This document shows, piece after piece, positions 1 through 13,300 of a DNA stretch of 64,000 bases. The notes beneath the pieces are model-generated. The model saw only the letters and a program-made list of their open reading frames with translations, did no database searches and was not told where the DNA came from. The stretch spans positions 3,766,501-3,830,500 of the forward strand of contig CM044860.1 in assembly GCA_024500155.1 (NCBI GenBank), written 5' to 3'. This stretch comes from Chenopodium formosanum (Eukaryota > Streptophyta > Magnoliopsida > Caryophyllales > Amaranthaceae). Within the stretch, counting starts at the first letter, position 1, and every line of letters starts with the position of its first letter. A program made the translations under genes and the position numbers.

Positions 1-654
1 TGAATCAAAGGTTAGATTTTCCCCTTTCTTTAGGTGGAGTTTGGTTCGGGTTAGCGAAAGAGGATTGATCTCCTCATTTCCCTTCAAAATAACATAGTAA
101 AAGTAAGCATGAATAACAAACAGGATGCAGAGATTCCTCACAAAAAAAAGAAAAAAAAACAAAAAAAAAACAAAAACAAACAGGATGCAGAGAAAATGGA
201 GGGAACACAAGCAGAAGAAGAAAGAACTACATTCATATATTGTACGTTTATAACAGGCATTTTTCTCTAAGCAATTACATGTTGGACTTCTAACAATTTT
301 CTCCTTTCATCTAATATAGGGACTTTATGCTAATACAGAAAAAGGACTTCAATATTTTGATTTTTATCAAAGTTCCATGAGGCATCATCTTCCTCAAAAA
401 TTTTCTTAAACTAAGAAGGCTGAAATATAACAAAAATAGAAATCACAGTAATCCATGCTGACTCTTGCTCCAGTCTTAAGAAGGGTCAAAGAGTACCTAT
501 TTTTGCCAAATCAACGTACACTTTCCTCGATCACAATATCCTTATCTATAGTGCGGTGATCGTCTGTTTCATCATTTCCGGAATAGATAACAAGTACCGT
601 GGAAGACTGTAGATTCAGAAGAGGCCTATCCTTCTTGTATACCTTTACTGCCTT
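1..654 (-). other. 3' flank / 3' UTR of the ANTR2-like gene
   Basis: No coding exon was recognised here. The stretch lies directly downstream of the ANTR2-like stop codon on the minus strand and probably holds its 3' UTR. The string aacaaacaggatgcagaga occurs twice, near 116 and 175, on either side of an A-rich tract, which indicates a small local duplication. Confidence 0.5.
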
Positions 655-2790
655 TCAGTCCAGGATTTTCTCTCCAGTCGCAAATAAATTCCATACTAAA
701 GTCCCAACAAGGTATAATGCTATTGACACCTTAAACACATCATCCCAGGAGCCTATCAACCAGATTCATCAATAATTGTCAGTCTGAGGAAGTTCAAAAG
801 TTTAGTATACAAAATAGAGTACAGGAGAATGTACATACCTCGTTGGAGAATGAATCCAGTGGCAGCTGTACCTAGGACTCCAGCAAGAACACCTGCTGTG
901 TTCGACAACCCCAGCAATACACCCTACAATTTTAAATTGGGATTTTTAATTAACAAAATAGCATAGTTCAGGATTATTGAGGGTTGAACTTGGCAAAGAG
1001 ATATAAGAGGGATAAGAAAACAAGACAAATATAAGGACTTAAGAAATTCAGAATGACAGTAGCAGCATGTTTGCTTGAGACCAAGTTTACATTGTACCAA
1101 CTTTCTACAGACCAAGGGTGACATTCTTGTCAAGGAAGGACCAGAATAAATAAACTTACAGAATATCGAGGCCCAATGTCTTGGTGATTGGAATACAGTC
1201 CAGATTGAGAGAATGCGTCTGATCCCTGTCATCCATCACAAGTGTGTAACGTTATTTTCATTTTCATATTCTTGCAAAACCAACAAATAGATACTACAAA
1301 CTGACAAATTGAAGACAGGGACTCTGCCAATAATAGTTCCTGTAAGTCTTTTGGAGAAAGCATATACCTGACTGCATGCCATGCAGAGTACAGCTAAAGC
1401 AGGGGTCCTGACTTGACTTAGTACTGAAAGAGAGATAGCTGGGCCAATAAATCCAATAGTTTGCATGATCTGCAAAGAGATGCTAACAGCCTTAGAGAAG
1501 ACCAATCCAACATGAAGCATAAAGTTCAGTTGTTCACATGCTATATCCTCGATGCCTATAGATGTATCATAATAGCATAAAAAAAATAAAAAAATAAAAA
1601 AATTGTTCCAACAAGAATATAGCCATGAAATACCAACTCTGCTAAAAAATGAAATAAAGGAAAAAAGAAACTGCTCCCAATGTATAAACAGGCATGTATC
1701 AAGACACCTTTGTCATCTTCACAATTCAGTACAGGTGGGTTCTTCAAATTATACTGAGTACAAAATTAGAGTAATACAATTTAAAAAGCTGCTCTGGTCA
1801 TCACACCCTAAACTCTATGGATACTTTTATCCAGGCTAGAGCGACAAAGATGAATGAGCAGAAACATAAAAATCCAATCAGAGAATTGTATAATTTGATC
1901 TTGCTTGTTCAATTTCCGTGTAGTTGAAAGGACCACCAGTGGACAAATAGTCAAGAAGCAATGACCATTTTACAAGTACATCTTAACTGTCTTCTCAAAT
2001 GGGTATGGATACTTGCAAGTGATCCTAAAGAGCTATCCATATCCAAGTCAGATAATTCAAAGTTCAAACAAGGTATGAGGAGTCCAAAGCATCCGAGTAA
2101 CATAGGCTATGAATATCAACTGCCAATCCAAGTTGTCGATGCGACATGCAGAACCTTATAGTACGAGCATGATAAGGTTTCTAAGGTACAGTAAAAACTA
2201 AGGTATATACATATACTTGCTAAACAGCTAATTATTATACTCTATTTTCAGATTCTACCACTCAAAGAGTCCAACTATAACAAAGACAGAAAACATATAT
2301 AAATATAGCATCTATCATGCAAGTATTATGCACACCTTACGAACGGAAGTAACAGTGAGGCCTCTGCTGATAAGTGTATCAGCAATCCAGCCTCCTATAT
2401 TTGCAAACACGGCCATAGTCAACCATGGAAGTACACAGAACAGCCCAGATTCCATAAGGTTGAACTTCAACACCTGACATAAGTAGCTGAGTCAGATCAT
2501 GAAAGCCCTTGAACATGTCAATACACTAGGATTCTGACTTTTTGAGATAAAAAAAGATATAAAGATAAAATTTTCAGTCTTAATTCCTAAGAGCTGTCAT
2601 ATGAATGGATCACAAAAACATCAGAATTATTCCCCGATAAACAAGCAGGAACCCAAACGATAGACAGTTTCACAGGGCACAGAAATGAACATTTTATTGC
2701 AAGTACTGAATTTTCAAAGACTTTCACATGAGGCATCATCCTGAGATCCTTAATTCCTTATACTGGTCTATTCTAACCCTTGGACAAGAG

Positions 2791-2822
<32 letters not shown>

Positions 2823-5800
2823 ACCACAACTGCAAACTTACATATTTACTATAAGGAAAGACCAATACCTGATTATAATAAGTTGGCATCCATGTCAAAA
2901 GAATGAATGTACCCCAATTGTGGCAAAAGTGAGAAACTATAAGAGCCCAGACTGCAGGTTTTGATAAGATCAGTTTCCAGGGAATGACAGTAACAGGCTC
3001 CTCGGCTATGCTACCTTCCATGATAAACCTTTTCTCCTGAAGACTAAGTTCTGGATCATCTGCTGGTGTGCTACGTGCCTGGGAAAAGCCAGAGAAAAAT
3101 GTAATTTATTTAATTACACAGAATTCTGAAGTTCATTACACCACACCTTTTAGGTAATTTCATTTTCAGTGACACGTGACAAAATAGAAGGGAAAGGAAA
3201 AATGTAATTAAACCAAAATGGCTTCATAAATTTTTTCACGCACTTTTTTCCACGAAGTTGCAATAAATAAGGGAATGATGAAAATAACTCTCGGGCTGAT
3301 TACATTTTACCTCACTCACCCTGTGTAGGTGGGGGCCTCATTCAAGGCTTTGGGGAAGTGGTCATGAGTATGAGTTTGAGCATTTTACATGTGTTTTGCT
3401 AAATGCAATATTAAGGCCATGTGCATTTAAGAATCACATGCCTCACAAGATGAACCTTTGTTTCTCGGGCACTTAGTTCATACACTGATGGGTGACATGC
3501 CTAGGAAAACCCAAACACATATGAAACATTTTCAATGTAATTCAGCAGTGCACAATTCATCTCACTTGTTCAATAAATACAATTTAAGCAACATGCAAAC
3601 ATGACTATGGAAGAGAAAAGGGAATCAATGGTGATTATAAAAGATATTCAACTAAGTTCTGAAGTTTATTTTCATCTCACCTATATGGTATCAACAGTGA
3701 CAAGAATAATAAAAAAGACTACAGCAGGATATTGATATTCAAATTATAACTAAATCATGGTACAAAGGGTAGGCATTGAACCTGTGATGTAAAGCATATC
3801 ACAGGGCATAAATCGCTATAGATAGTGATGGTAGCAGTTATAGCATGAAAATCATTTTGTCTTTTGCAAATCTACATGATATTCATGCAACTAAAAGTCA
3901 TATGAATCCAATATGGAGGTAATTAATGTAACAAGAAAAAAGTGTGTTTACCTTGGCAAACCATAATGCAAACCAGATGCTTCCAAGTGAGCCAAAGGAG
4001 TAAAACACGGAAGGCCAGCCAAACTTGTGGATCAAAATTGGTGAAAAGGCCAATCCTGTCACAGACCCTAGATACATGCCACTGTATACCAAGGATAGTG
4101 CTCTGCTTCGCTCAGATACTGGAATCCATTTTGAGATCATGTTATTCATAGCAGGCATAGCAACACCCTGGAACATGAAACAATGTCTTGATCGACAGAT
4201 ATACAGAGTAAGGAGGCAGAGAGTTCATTTAAATAGGAATTGAAGATTAAAAAAAGAAGAGGAATGTGCAAAAGTGGCGCAACCAATTTTCCTCTCATGC
4301 TTTTAGCATTAGGAAGGATAAAATTGGGCTTTGTTGATGGTGTCTAGAGTTAATATATCAAAAAAGTGTTCAGAAAATGAATCAGTTATTCTATCTGCAT
4401 CAACTTTGACAAAGAAAATGTTTTCAGCTCCCTATTGAAGATCCATAGGAAAACTTGGCAAGTAGGAAACATGAGGATCCATAGGCTGAAAACTTGCTCA
4501 AGACCTGTATTACATGGAATCATTGCAGAAAGTTGCTTTTTTTGGGGGGCAGAATTATATACATCTGTATATCGTCTATTTATACTAGCTATGAAACAGC
4601 CACATATAGCCAAATACCATTCCAAGGTTAAAGCTTACATTTGCTCATAGACCTAAAGTACAAGTTCTTACTGCCAAACCATAGGTAGTACTCCATAAAT
4701 ATTATAGCAAAGACGCAAAGTATTTCTCAAATTCCAGTCATGACTAAGATCCATTTAAACCAAGTACCATATCATCATTATCCAATTTCAAGAAAGACTA
4801 GTGGTATTCCCTGTATAACCTATGAAGGTTGTGATGTTGCCCAAGGCATAAAGCTAAGAATCTGCAACTTAGCATGCATTGTACAACAGATACACAGATA
4901 CTAGCACTATCTAAATTATAATTTAGATGCATTGAATCTTCATTGCACAAATATTTGTAAGAGATATAGGCCAACCTCACCAATCCCCATAAACGCGCGC
5001 ATGATGAGTAAGCAAGGCAGGCTTATTTTTGCAGCAATAGGAGTCAATACTGTGGCAATAGACCACCAAATTACTCCAAAACCCAAAACAAGCTTCCCAC
5101 CCACCTTATCTGCCCATATACCACCAGCAATCTGGGAATCCGGAAACACAAAGAATATGTTAGAAAGGAGATAACAGCTTATGATATCGATTGCTTGATT
5201 AAACTTGTTTATGCATGGGCAATTACCAACCTAATGAATTCAATGAACATGGTAAAGTGGAAAAATAAACATAATTAATTCATCAAATACCCCAATTTTC
5301 CAATCATATTATAATCTGAATTTAATACCATGGACATGAATAATCAAATGTCAACCCAATGGGGACAATATTCAAGTTATGAGAATGAAAATGTGCCATT
5401 AGTATTCAGCAACTCCATAGGTATTAATTGTCCAGTTAAAAGAATTTTATTGGATAAAATTTCCCTGAAAATACTGTCCAAGCTGGCATAATCGACTGCT
5501 TTCTGTTTCTAGCTTACTTCTTTAGGTACATTATCTGCTTAAACCAAGGAACGGGACAAATAACCTAGAAAGCAAGGCATCAGAACTGAAAGACATGTTG
5601 CCAATATGTTAATCCTTCTAGATACACTGGAAAAGTAATTGGACTGTTGATATAATATTCTAAACCATAATGGCATTTTCCTATGATGGAACACATTCCC
5701 TTATAAATGTGAATTTCCTATATGAGAGCATCAATAGTGGACAAAAATTTCACTTAAATCTGTGTGCCTTACCATCAATATCAAAGAGGGGGGAGGGGGG

Positions 5801-8058
5801 GAGAGGGGAACATTTCGCTTAAATCTTTGTGCCTTACCATCAAAATCAAGGGGGAGGGGGAAATCAACATCACAATTTGCTTGATGTTAAGGAAGGTGGA
5901 TGCATAACATACCATGCCTAGATAGTTTGCCATAATGACACATTAAACAGAATGTTGATTTATTGAGCACCAGAGCTAAACCTGAGTAAGAAGATATCCC
6001 CAAAAGAAGGATGATTGAATCAGACCAACAGTTGTGCTATTCCAACCGAACTCCTTGGACATTGGAAGAATTGCAATACTCATATTTACCTGCAGAAGCC
6101 ATTTTAAATTAGGCTAAAGCTTAATTTTACATCATATATAGCTGGATACTGTGGGTTACATAGGCAATATCCAGGCAGACAACTACAGCAAGATGAATAG
6201 GAGAACAACTCACACGATCCATGTTGCATAATAGAAATGCTGCAAAACAAAGCAACACAACAACCCAGCGCTTTGGTAACTGAGCTGTCTTCGGTGCACT
6301 TTTGTCTGGTAAGACAACTTCACCTGCGCCCTCAGGTGGCCTCAGTGAATCAAAGGCCCCTTCAGTTATGTCAAATTCCTCAGACTTGTAATAAGCACGG
6401 ACCCCACTGTCTCCCACACAATTAGACATTGGCAACTTACTGTTATCTACAAGAAACTTATCCACTGGTCCTGAAGGCACCAATGTACCACTTTTACAGC
6501 AGGATTTAGAAGAGATAGGGCTTCTAGATACTCTTCTAACCCTTTTGATAGAGCTTGGAGCATGAAAGTGCTCATGTGCATGATGAAAGTGAGAAAACAA
6601 ATTATTATCATAAGTTGTCCTGGCCTGCTTAGAATTCCTGGAGTCCGAAGCATTTATAATACAAACAAGCGAGCAATGCGAACATTTAGAAGTAAGACAG
6701 TTCTTAGTCAGGCGGTGAGATGTTTTGTTCAGCAATCTCCCCTGTCCACATAGCCCAATGGAGGAACCAAAATCCTCTTTCTTGAGATGTGCTACATCAT
6801 TTCTTTTCTGACATACATTTCCTGCAAAATAAAAAAGACTATGAAGGATTTGTATAACAAAAGCTATCAAAAACATTGTTAACAGCTCAATTCCTTAACA
6901 AGCTAAACCACTCTTAACAACAGATACATTACATTCATACATCTATAACAATGCTCCAATACAAACCCAATCTAACCATTTTGTAGTGCACTAAGAACTT
7001 GGTAAGTTTAATGTAGGGTGCTAAGTCAATCATAAAGCATATTGCAGCTCCACAAAGCTCAATCGAAAGACATAAAGATTGTCATTATATAAAACCCAAC
7101 TCTTCAGAGTTCAGACATCATCCAACCATCAAACAAGCTACATAATCCCTTAGCAGATTATGCTAATGCACCTATGCTATATGTGTAATGTTTGGACTTC
7201 GGATAATCCAATAAGTGCCTTAGTTTACTAAATATTGCCAAAATAGAAACCTTAGACCATTTTCTCGTCAGCTTTTTCACCATAATTAAACATTTCATAT
7301 TTGGAGTAAATAAAAGCATGAGTCAACACTATCATACTTTTGCTAATTCTTTTCCTTCAACCCAGCACAAAACTCACTACTTGCACCAAGTCTATGCTTG
7401 TGGTTCAGGCGTTCAAATGTACACAACCTTAGTCTAACCAATCGTTATTCGAGCACTAGTTCCAGAACTTAATCAAATCTTAACTAATTAACCGAAATCA
7501 TCAACAACCACACAACATGTATTCCACCATCAAACTTACCCGCAATTTGCGGATATCAGAAAGGAAACAACTCAAAATTTAAAAATAATTTAGCATAAAC
7601 AACCTCAATTCAACAATACCAATGCATGTCATAACTCTGCAACTGAACATAATGACATTATCTTGACCTCGAAAATTCCGCCCTTCTAGATTCTTCATCA
7701 GGTCATTAACTCATTACTCATTGTTGCAGATAACTAATTGTATAAGGTCATATTCGGTTCACCTTATTTCCACTCATTACACTAAAATAAGTTCGGATAA
7801 GTTCGGATAATAAGAGCGCACCGCAATTAACCACCGGTCTCAATCATATGACAAAATTAAGCAAAAATCCATTTCCAGAAAACTGAAATTAGTAATAATA
7901 CAAATATACAAACTACTCCTTATCCAAATTGAATCAACAAATAAAATTACATCAAAATAAAAAATTGAAATTGACGAAAAATTGATGAAATTGGAAAAAT
8001 TACCAGGTGAGAGAAAAGAAGTGAAGGAGCGATTGGAGATAACGCCGCCGATTGCCAT
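655..8058 (-). CDS. ANTR2: PHT4;4/ANTR2-type chloroplast anion (ascorbate/phosphate) transporter, 11 exons
   Basis: This is a major facilitator superfamily carrier of the PHT4/SLC17-like group. Family knowledge places the closest relative, PHT4;4, in the chloroplast envelope as an ascorbate and phosphate transporter. Coding exons, in transcript order, are 8058-8004, 6821-6214, 6089-5982, 5131-4976, 4167-3952, 3078-2869, 2473-2336, 1469-1368, 1225-1160, 923-839 and 752-655. All junctions are GT/AG and in frame, giving about 613 residues. The first ~200 residues are hydrophilic and basic, as expected for a transit peptide, and include a histidine cluster (SHFHHAHEHFHAP). The MFS core begins at LPKRWVVVLLCF. 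Typical PHT4 motifs follow: CNMDRVNMSIAILPMS, GGIWADKVGGK, GMYLGSVTGLAFSP, HFCHNWGTFILLTWMP and GLYSNHQDI. The N-terminal region seems longer than in Arabidopsis (about 540 residues in total). Exon 1 is tiny (55 bp), and its ATG was chosen because MAIGG-ISNR resembles the family start. The neighbours are unrelated. Confidence 0.93.
2791..2819. repeat. (TA)n microsatellite in ANTR2-like intron
   Basis: About 14 TA units sit in the intron just downstream of the exon ending at 2869. The tract is likely length-polymorphic. No function is inferred. Confidence 0.9.
5748..5860. repeat. Imperfect 65-bp tandem duplication with G-rich end, ANTR2-like intron 3
   Basis: Two copies of a unit containing cttaaatctNtgtgccttacc start near 5748 and 5813. 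Each is followed by a run of G-rich sequence (for example gggggagggggg). The repeat lies inside the intron between the exons 5982-6089 and 4976-5131. The G-runs could form quadruplex structures in the non-template strand. Confidence 0.8.
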
Positions 8059-8294
8059 AGTTGCCGGCAAAAAATTGCAGAATTGAAAAGGTTGAAAGTT
8101 CGAAAATGTCAAATCATCCTAAAATTGCAGGCGAAGTATAAATTGTGGTGTGTTGAAGTTTCTCTCTCCTCAGTGAGACGAAGGAAACGAACACTTGGTA
8201 GACGATAAGCTGGTGGGAATATCTCATGGAATTTTCCCGCTTCCGTTAATTATTTCATCCTGGTAGTACTAGTGTGGAACTACGACACAGGGTT

Positions 8295-8310
8295 CTTATC
8301 TTGACACGTG
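8295..8310 (-). promoter_or_regulatory. I-box plus G-box module upstream of ANTR2-like gene
   Basis: Read on the minus strand, the sequence is a CACGTG core (GCCACGTGTC) followed a few bases later by GATAAG. It lies roughly 240-250 bp upstream of the start codon. I-box/G-box pairs are known light-response modules of photosynthesis genes. That this one regulates ANTR2 is inference from its position. Confidence 0.45.
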
Positions 8311-8554
8311 GCTCTTTACCTTACCTATAAACCTCCTAATTTCTCATCATTTTCCCTTTCATTACGATAATAATCATAAACTATGGTGTAATTTACATAA
8401 TCTTATATCACTACTCGTTACAGTATTTCCTAAAAAAAAAAAATCACTACTCGGTTATAAGAGTGTCTTCTAATCACTTGGTTTTTATTTATCTGAATTT
8501 ATTCTATATCTAAATTTATTAGACATTATTATAATTCATTATAATTGTAATCCA

Positions 8555-8691
8555 AGGGCTTGTTCTGATTTATTGAACTGAATTGTTTATGAGATAAGGA
8601 AATTAGAAACTGAATTGAAAACTTATCAAAACTTATTTTTCTTGAATTGTATTTATCTTAATTTATATATTAAGGAAAATAGAACATACCC
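8555..8691. mobile_element. Tourist-like MITE, copy A
   Basis: The left end gggcttgttctgatttattg and the right end agaacataccc are imperfect inverted repeats. The interior carries the family signature of gaactgaattg repeats and an 'aattgtttatgaga..gga..aattagaaactgaa' stretch, shared with the copies at 23864, 26254, 29255 and 32284. The ends are diverged and the target site duplication is unclear, so this looks like an old copy. Confidence 0.6.
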
Positions 8692-10362
8692 TAATTAAAA
8701 CTTTGTTTTCTTTACTTTATTCTGGTTAAAATCATATTAGAGTCATAAGACACACATTTTTAAAAAATATATGTTGAAATGAATCTAACAAGATTGCACT
8801 TGATAAGCTTTATTCTTAACGTACAACTAAAATCAAATTAAACAATTACTTTTGAAATTTTAAACTAGGTCAAATCAAAACACCTTATTTAGGTGAGGAG
8901 AACAAAGCCCGAATCATATTCCAAGATTCCATAAGGTTTGGCACTTTCCATAATTTATACTTCGTGGATGCAACATCAACTTATTCGCTAGTCAGCTAAC
9001 GTAGCCCACCAAAGCACCTTTGAAATGTCAATTTAATATTGCATTCGTTCATCATTCATGTGCAAGTATGAAGTACTAGTATATATATCTATCGTCATTT
9101 TTTCTAGCCGCTAGGAATGTACGGACTACATAGTTAACCATTCATCCCGTCATGTCAATGGATTCTTGGTGTAGATTGGAGGGAAAAAAAACAAAGTAAT
9201 CGGTGTGTAATTCAAAAATTCATGTCCCTCAAATTCTTATTATTTGCAATAAAAAGGGGTATTATTTGTGAAACATAAGATATTTCTTTGTTGTACGTAA
9301 TAAGAAACGAAAATAGTAGTATTTTTAATTTTTTCTAAGAGAAAACAATTTAGACCATTAGTTGATGTTCTATAGAAATACCACTTATTTGTTGATAAAT
9401 TGAAGAAAACTGTTTTTAATAACATAATAGTCATAGCTTACTTGACTTATCTAGTTATCTCCAATTAAGATAGTAGTAATATGACGTACATTTGAAAGGT
9501 TTTTTTATAGGCAAAATAAACTATCATACTGACATACATAGCATAACTAAGCTAACACACAATGTAGAAACATACCTAATTATAAAACTTTAAAAGTGAG
9601 ACTACAGTTTTTATTTATGATTTTGTGCATTAGTATAATTACACTCTAGTATCATAATAGGAAAACAGCACAACATGCTAATTAATTTAACAAACCCAAT
9701 ACCCTACTACGGTACTACCCCATAAACATGAAAATAAATTAATCACCCACCATTTTGAAGGGCCAATCTCTACACATTATTGCACTTAAATACATTATGC
9801 TAGCCAATTGCTAAGTCCCAATTTTGAGTTCATTATGAAGTTGGTGTGTGTTGATCAGGTTTTAGCTAGATGAGTGTGGGATTATTTAGAATCGAGTTAA
9901 TTTTTAACAATTTATTGAACAATGATATCAAATTAAACTTATTATACATAACTACACAAGTTATAAAATAAGCAATTAATGCGATCCTACAGATAAGCAG
10001 CATACCACACTTACTCTACAAAATACATACAATAATACATCGCATATACTCTAACAAAATAAAATTGATAATTAGAGTTTTAAAAGGATACAAATAAAAT
10101 TGAGTAGTAGTTACTAACTTACTACTAATGCACCCTTAAAGACCTTAATCACAATTATTTGGGTACAAAATTCAAATAGCCAATTCAAAAGAAAACTACA
10201 ACAATCAATAACATTAACAATCTTTTTTTATAAACGATGATTGACTAAACAATACTATCAAACTGTACTTCCAATTTCCAATTTCACCAATAATTAACCC
10301 AAAAAAACATGACTAAAACATGATTAAATTTTGTAATCTTTTAACAAGCCTTTATTAAAAAT
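8692..10362. other. Intergenic, AT-rich; nothing recognised
   Basis: This stretch separates the ANTR2-like promoter side from the GPAT stop codon. Only very short reading frames occur, with no family resemblance. Its last few hundred bases probably hold the GPAT 3' UTR. Confidence 0.5.
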
Positions 10363-13300
10363 CTAAACAGATTTTTTAGCAGCATGGATAGACTCAACCT
10401 TGCCATCGTTGCCACCAAGCAGCATGTACTTATCCTTCCTAGTGAACTGAGTGCACTCGAACCCTAGCACCCCGGCCAACATCTTCTGCACGTGGTTCGC
10501 CACCTCGATTGGTGTCTTTCCGCCTCCCTGACACGTCATCTCCGGCGGCAACTTGTCTAGGAAGGTCATTTCGTATGTTGGTCTTGGGTTCATGAAGAAG
10601 AAATAAGGGTCCCAAAATTTAACCCCTCTTACTGTTGTCCCATAGAACATGTTTTGCCTGCAGTTTATTGCTACTGGAACAATTCTGTACGTTCCAAACC
10701 CAATAATACAATTGTTAGCTTAATAAAAACTTCTTTTTAACATTAAACTTCGGTCATTTAAAGATAAACAATAATTTTTTATTTGTTACTGCATAATTGC
10801 ACCATTTGCTTTTTTATAAGTCTTCTATGCACTAATTTGGCCATAGATATCACTAATCGTGCATTTTATCTAGGTAAAAAAAAAAAAAATACGAATAAGA
10901 ATACAAGTATATATCGAAAATTACACTATAATTACTCCTAGTTTAGTTGCCATTTTAACTAATCAGAATTGATCGTGATTCCATATATTATATGTAATCC
11001 GTACATTATATTCTAGCCTGATTCTTCAAAAACTTTGGGCGGGCTGTGGAAATCGTTTTAATGCAAATTTAGTTGTTTTGGTTAGCCTGGCACAAAATTG
11101 ACCCAAAAAGTCCATATGGCCCGATCAATTTGGGCCGGGTTTGGGCATGAACTTTTCAGCCTGAAGTTTGGCCCATCATGGCCCACCCAATGATCACCTC
11201 TAACTTTTACGCTTGATGAATAAATAATTACTTTAAAAAACGGGGTTGAAAAGTAAGGGACGAAAATAGTAAAATAAAAAGAGACGAAGGGAGTAACAAC
11301 TAGAAAAATACCTGTCACTCAATTCAGCAAAGAGAGCGCTAAAGCGAAGCAAGTAAGGCTCACGGCAAGTAGTTCCTTCAGGACAAATGACCAAATCACC
11401 CTTCTCAAGCAAAGCTTTAATCATATTAGCATCAGCCACACGATCTCTAGTCAAAGCAACGGCTGGGATTGGAGATATAAATCTAGAAAATTTGGACACA
11501 CTATACGTAACAGTCGCAGGCTTCCTCTTAAGTGCAATAGCAATTTCAATAGGGTCAAGGGCAGTCCGATGATTACACACGTATAAGTTTCCGGGTTTCC
11601 CTGGTGACGGAGGCGGTGGCGGATCTCCTCGAATCACGAGCTTAATCCCCATCATAGCGTATGTATATCGTACGATGCGCTCGGGTAGTGGCAGGTTGAA
11701 GTATACTCTACATATAGCTAGGATGAACCCGAATGGTATCCATATGAATGTGATCAACGCGTTTATTGGGTCTGGACGTTGTACTAGCCTTCCGTCGTGG
11801 AAGATGATCCTTGATTTTAATTGATCTTGTGCTACTGCCTTTGCTGATTTGTCTTTGTGCACCATGTACCCTTCCTGTACAACAGGGTTTTACTTTAATT
11901 AGATTTTGCGAAAAACGTAACAAACATAAAACCATGCAAGTAGTGTAATACAGTAGTCCACTCGTGATTTTATCATAAATAGTTATACTTCTAGTTAGTT
12001 ACTCGGTACATTTGTACATATTGATGAACAACTTTAGGGGTTTGTCATCAAAATGGTTTATTATATCAAAATAGTTATTATAAAGTATACATTTAATTTT
12101 TGTATAATTAAATATGGTTGGAGATGATATTAAATTTGAAAGGTGAAGCTGTATACGATTGTGATGGGCTAAATCTAATTGCATAAGTGTTGATTGGTTG
12201 TGGGTGGACTTTGGACCATAAAAATAAAGGATATTAAACTTTTGGCAACATTGAACTACTTGAAAGAATTTCTATAATTGTGGGCCTTAATTTTATATGG
12301 TTGCCTACTTGCCTTTTAGCTCGACTAATTTCCAACCCCATTTAACTATACTTCATCTTTTTATTGAAAATATGTAGCTAGGTATACCTTGATTACCTTC
12401 TTGAAGCATTAGAATTATTTGATCCTAAAACATCAGACAAAATTATTCTCATTCTTGATTTAAACTAAAAGTATTCTTTTTCAACACCTTTTTTTATTAA
12501 AAACCAAAAGTGATAAGATAAGTTTGAGATCAATTCGATCTATATATCCCAAAACATCAACAAGAAATATACCTTTTCACCTCATTCAAGGAAGCAAAAA
12601 TGAATTAATGTACTCCGTATATTGTATTCATTCTCTTCCATTGGTTATGTTAACATTGGACATATATGTGCAAGCTAGTTTGATACATAGTACTTCGTAT
12701 GTTCTACACGTTTATTTTACAAAATTATGCACTTGGCACATACAATTATAGTATCAACTATCAAACACTATTTTGAGTATACTTTTAATTAATTGTCTAT
12801 CACAAGCTCATAGATTATCAAACACTATTTTGAGTATATTTTTAATTAATTGTCTATCACAAGCTCATAGATTATTATTAGTCAAAATACCTCATATAGC
12901 AAGACAAGTTAATCTAATACTTAATGATTATTAAGAAATTAAAACTAATGCGTGATTTTTTCCAAGTATGTGTCCACTTGCTAAAGAGTCTATTAGTTTG
13001 ATGATCAGATTCCAATTAGTTCACCTACCAACAAACTTATCAACTAAGTGCAAGCAAAATCCAATTTCCACGACTAAGAAAAGAGTTTGATTAATTGACT
13101 TTCAAGTTTTCCCTTCATTCCTTGGATTATTATCAATTTGACTCGTGCATATACATCGTTTACTTGTATTAAATCAACGAAAACTACTACTATTAATATC
13201 TCACTCTTTTTTTATTAATTAATAGTTTTATATAACATGATTTTCCAGTGATGTATGTACAAAGTAGTTGAGTAGGATCATGCCTCATTTATTTTCCAGC

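Noticed and set aside
11085..11200. Segment with gggccgggtttgggc and ggcccacccaatgatcacc
   Set aside because: Resembles one end of a common plant DNA element, but the second end was not found, so no element is called.
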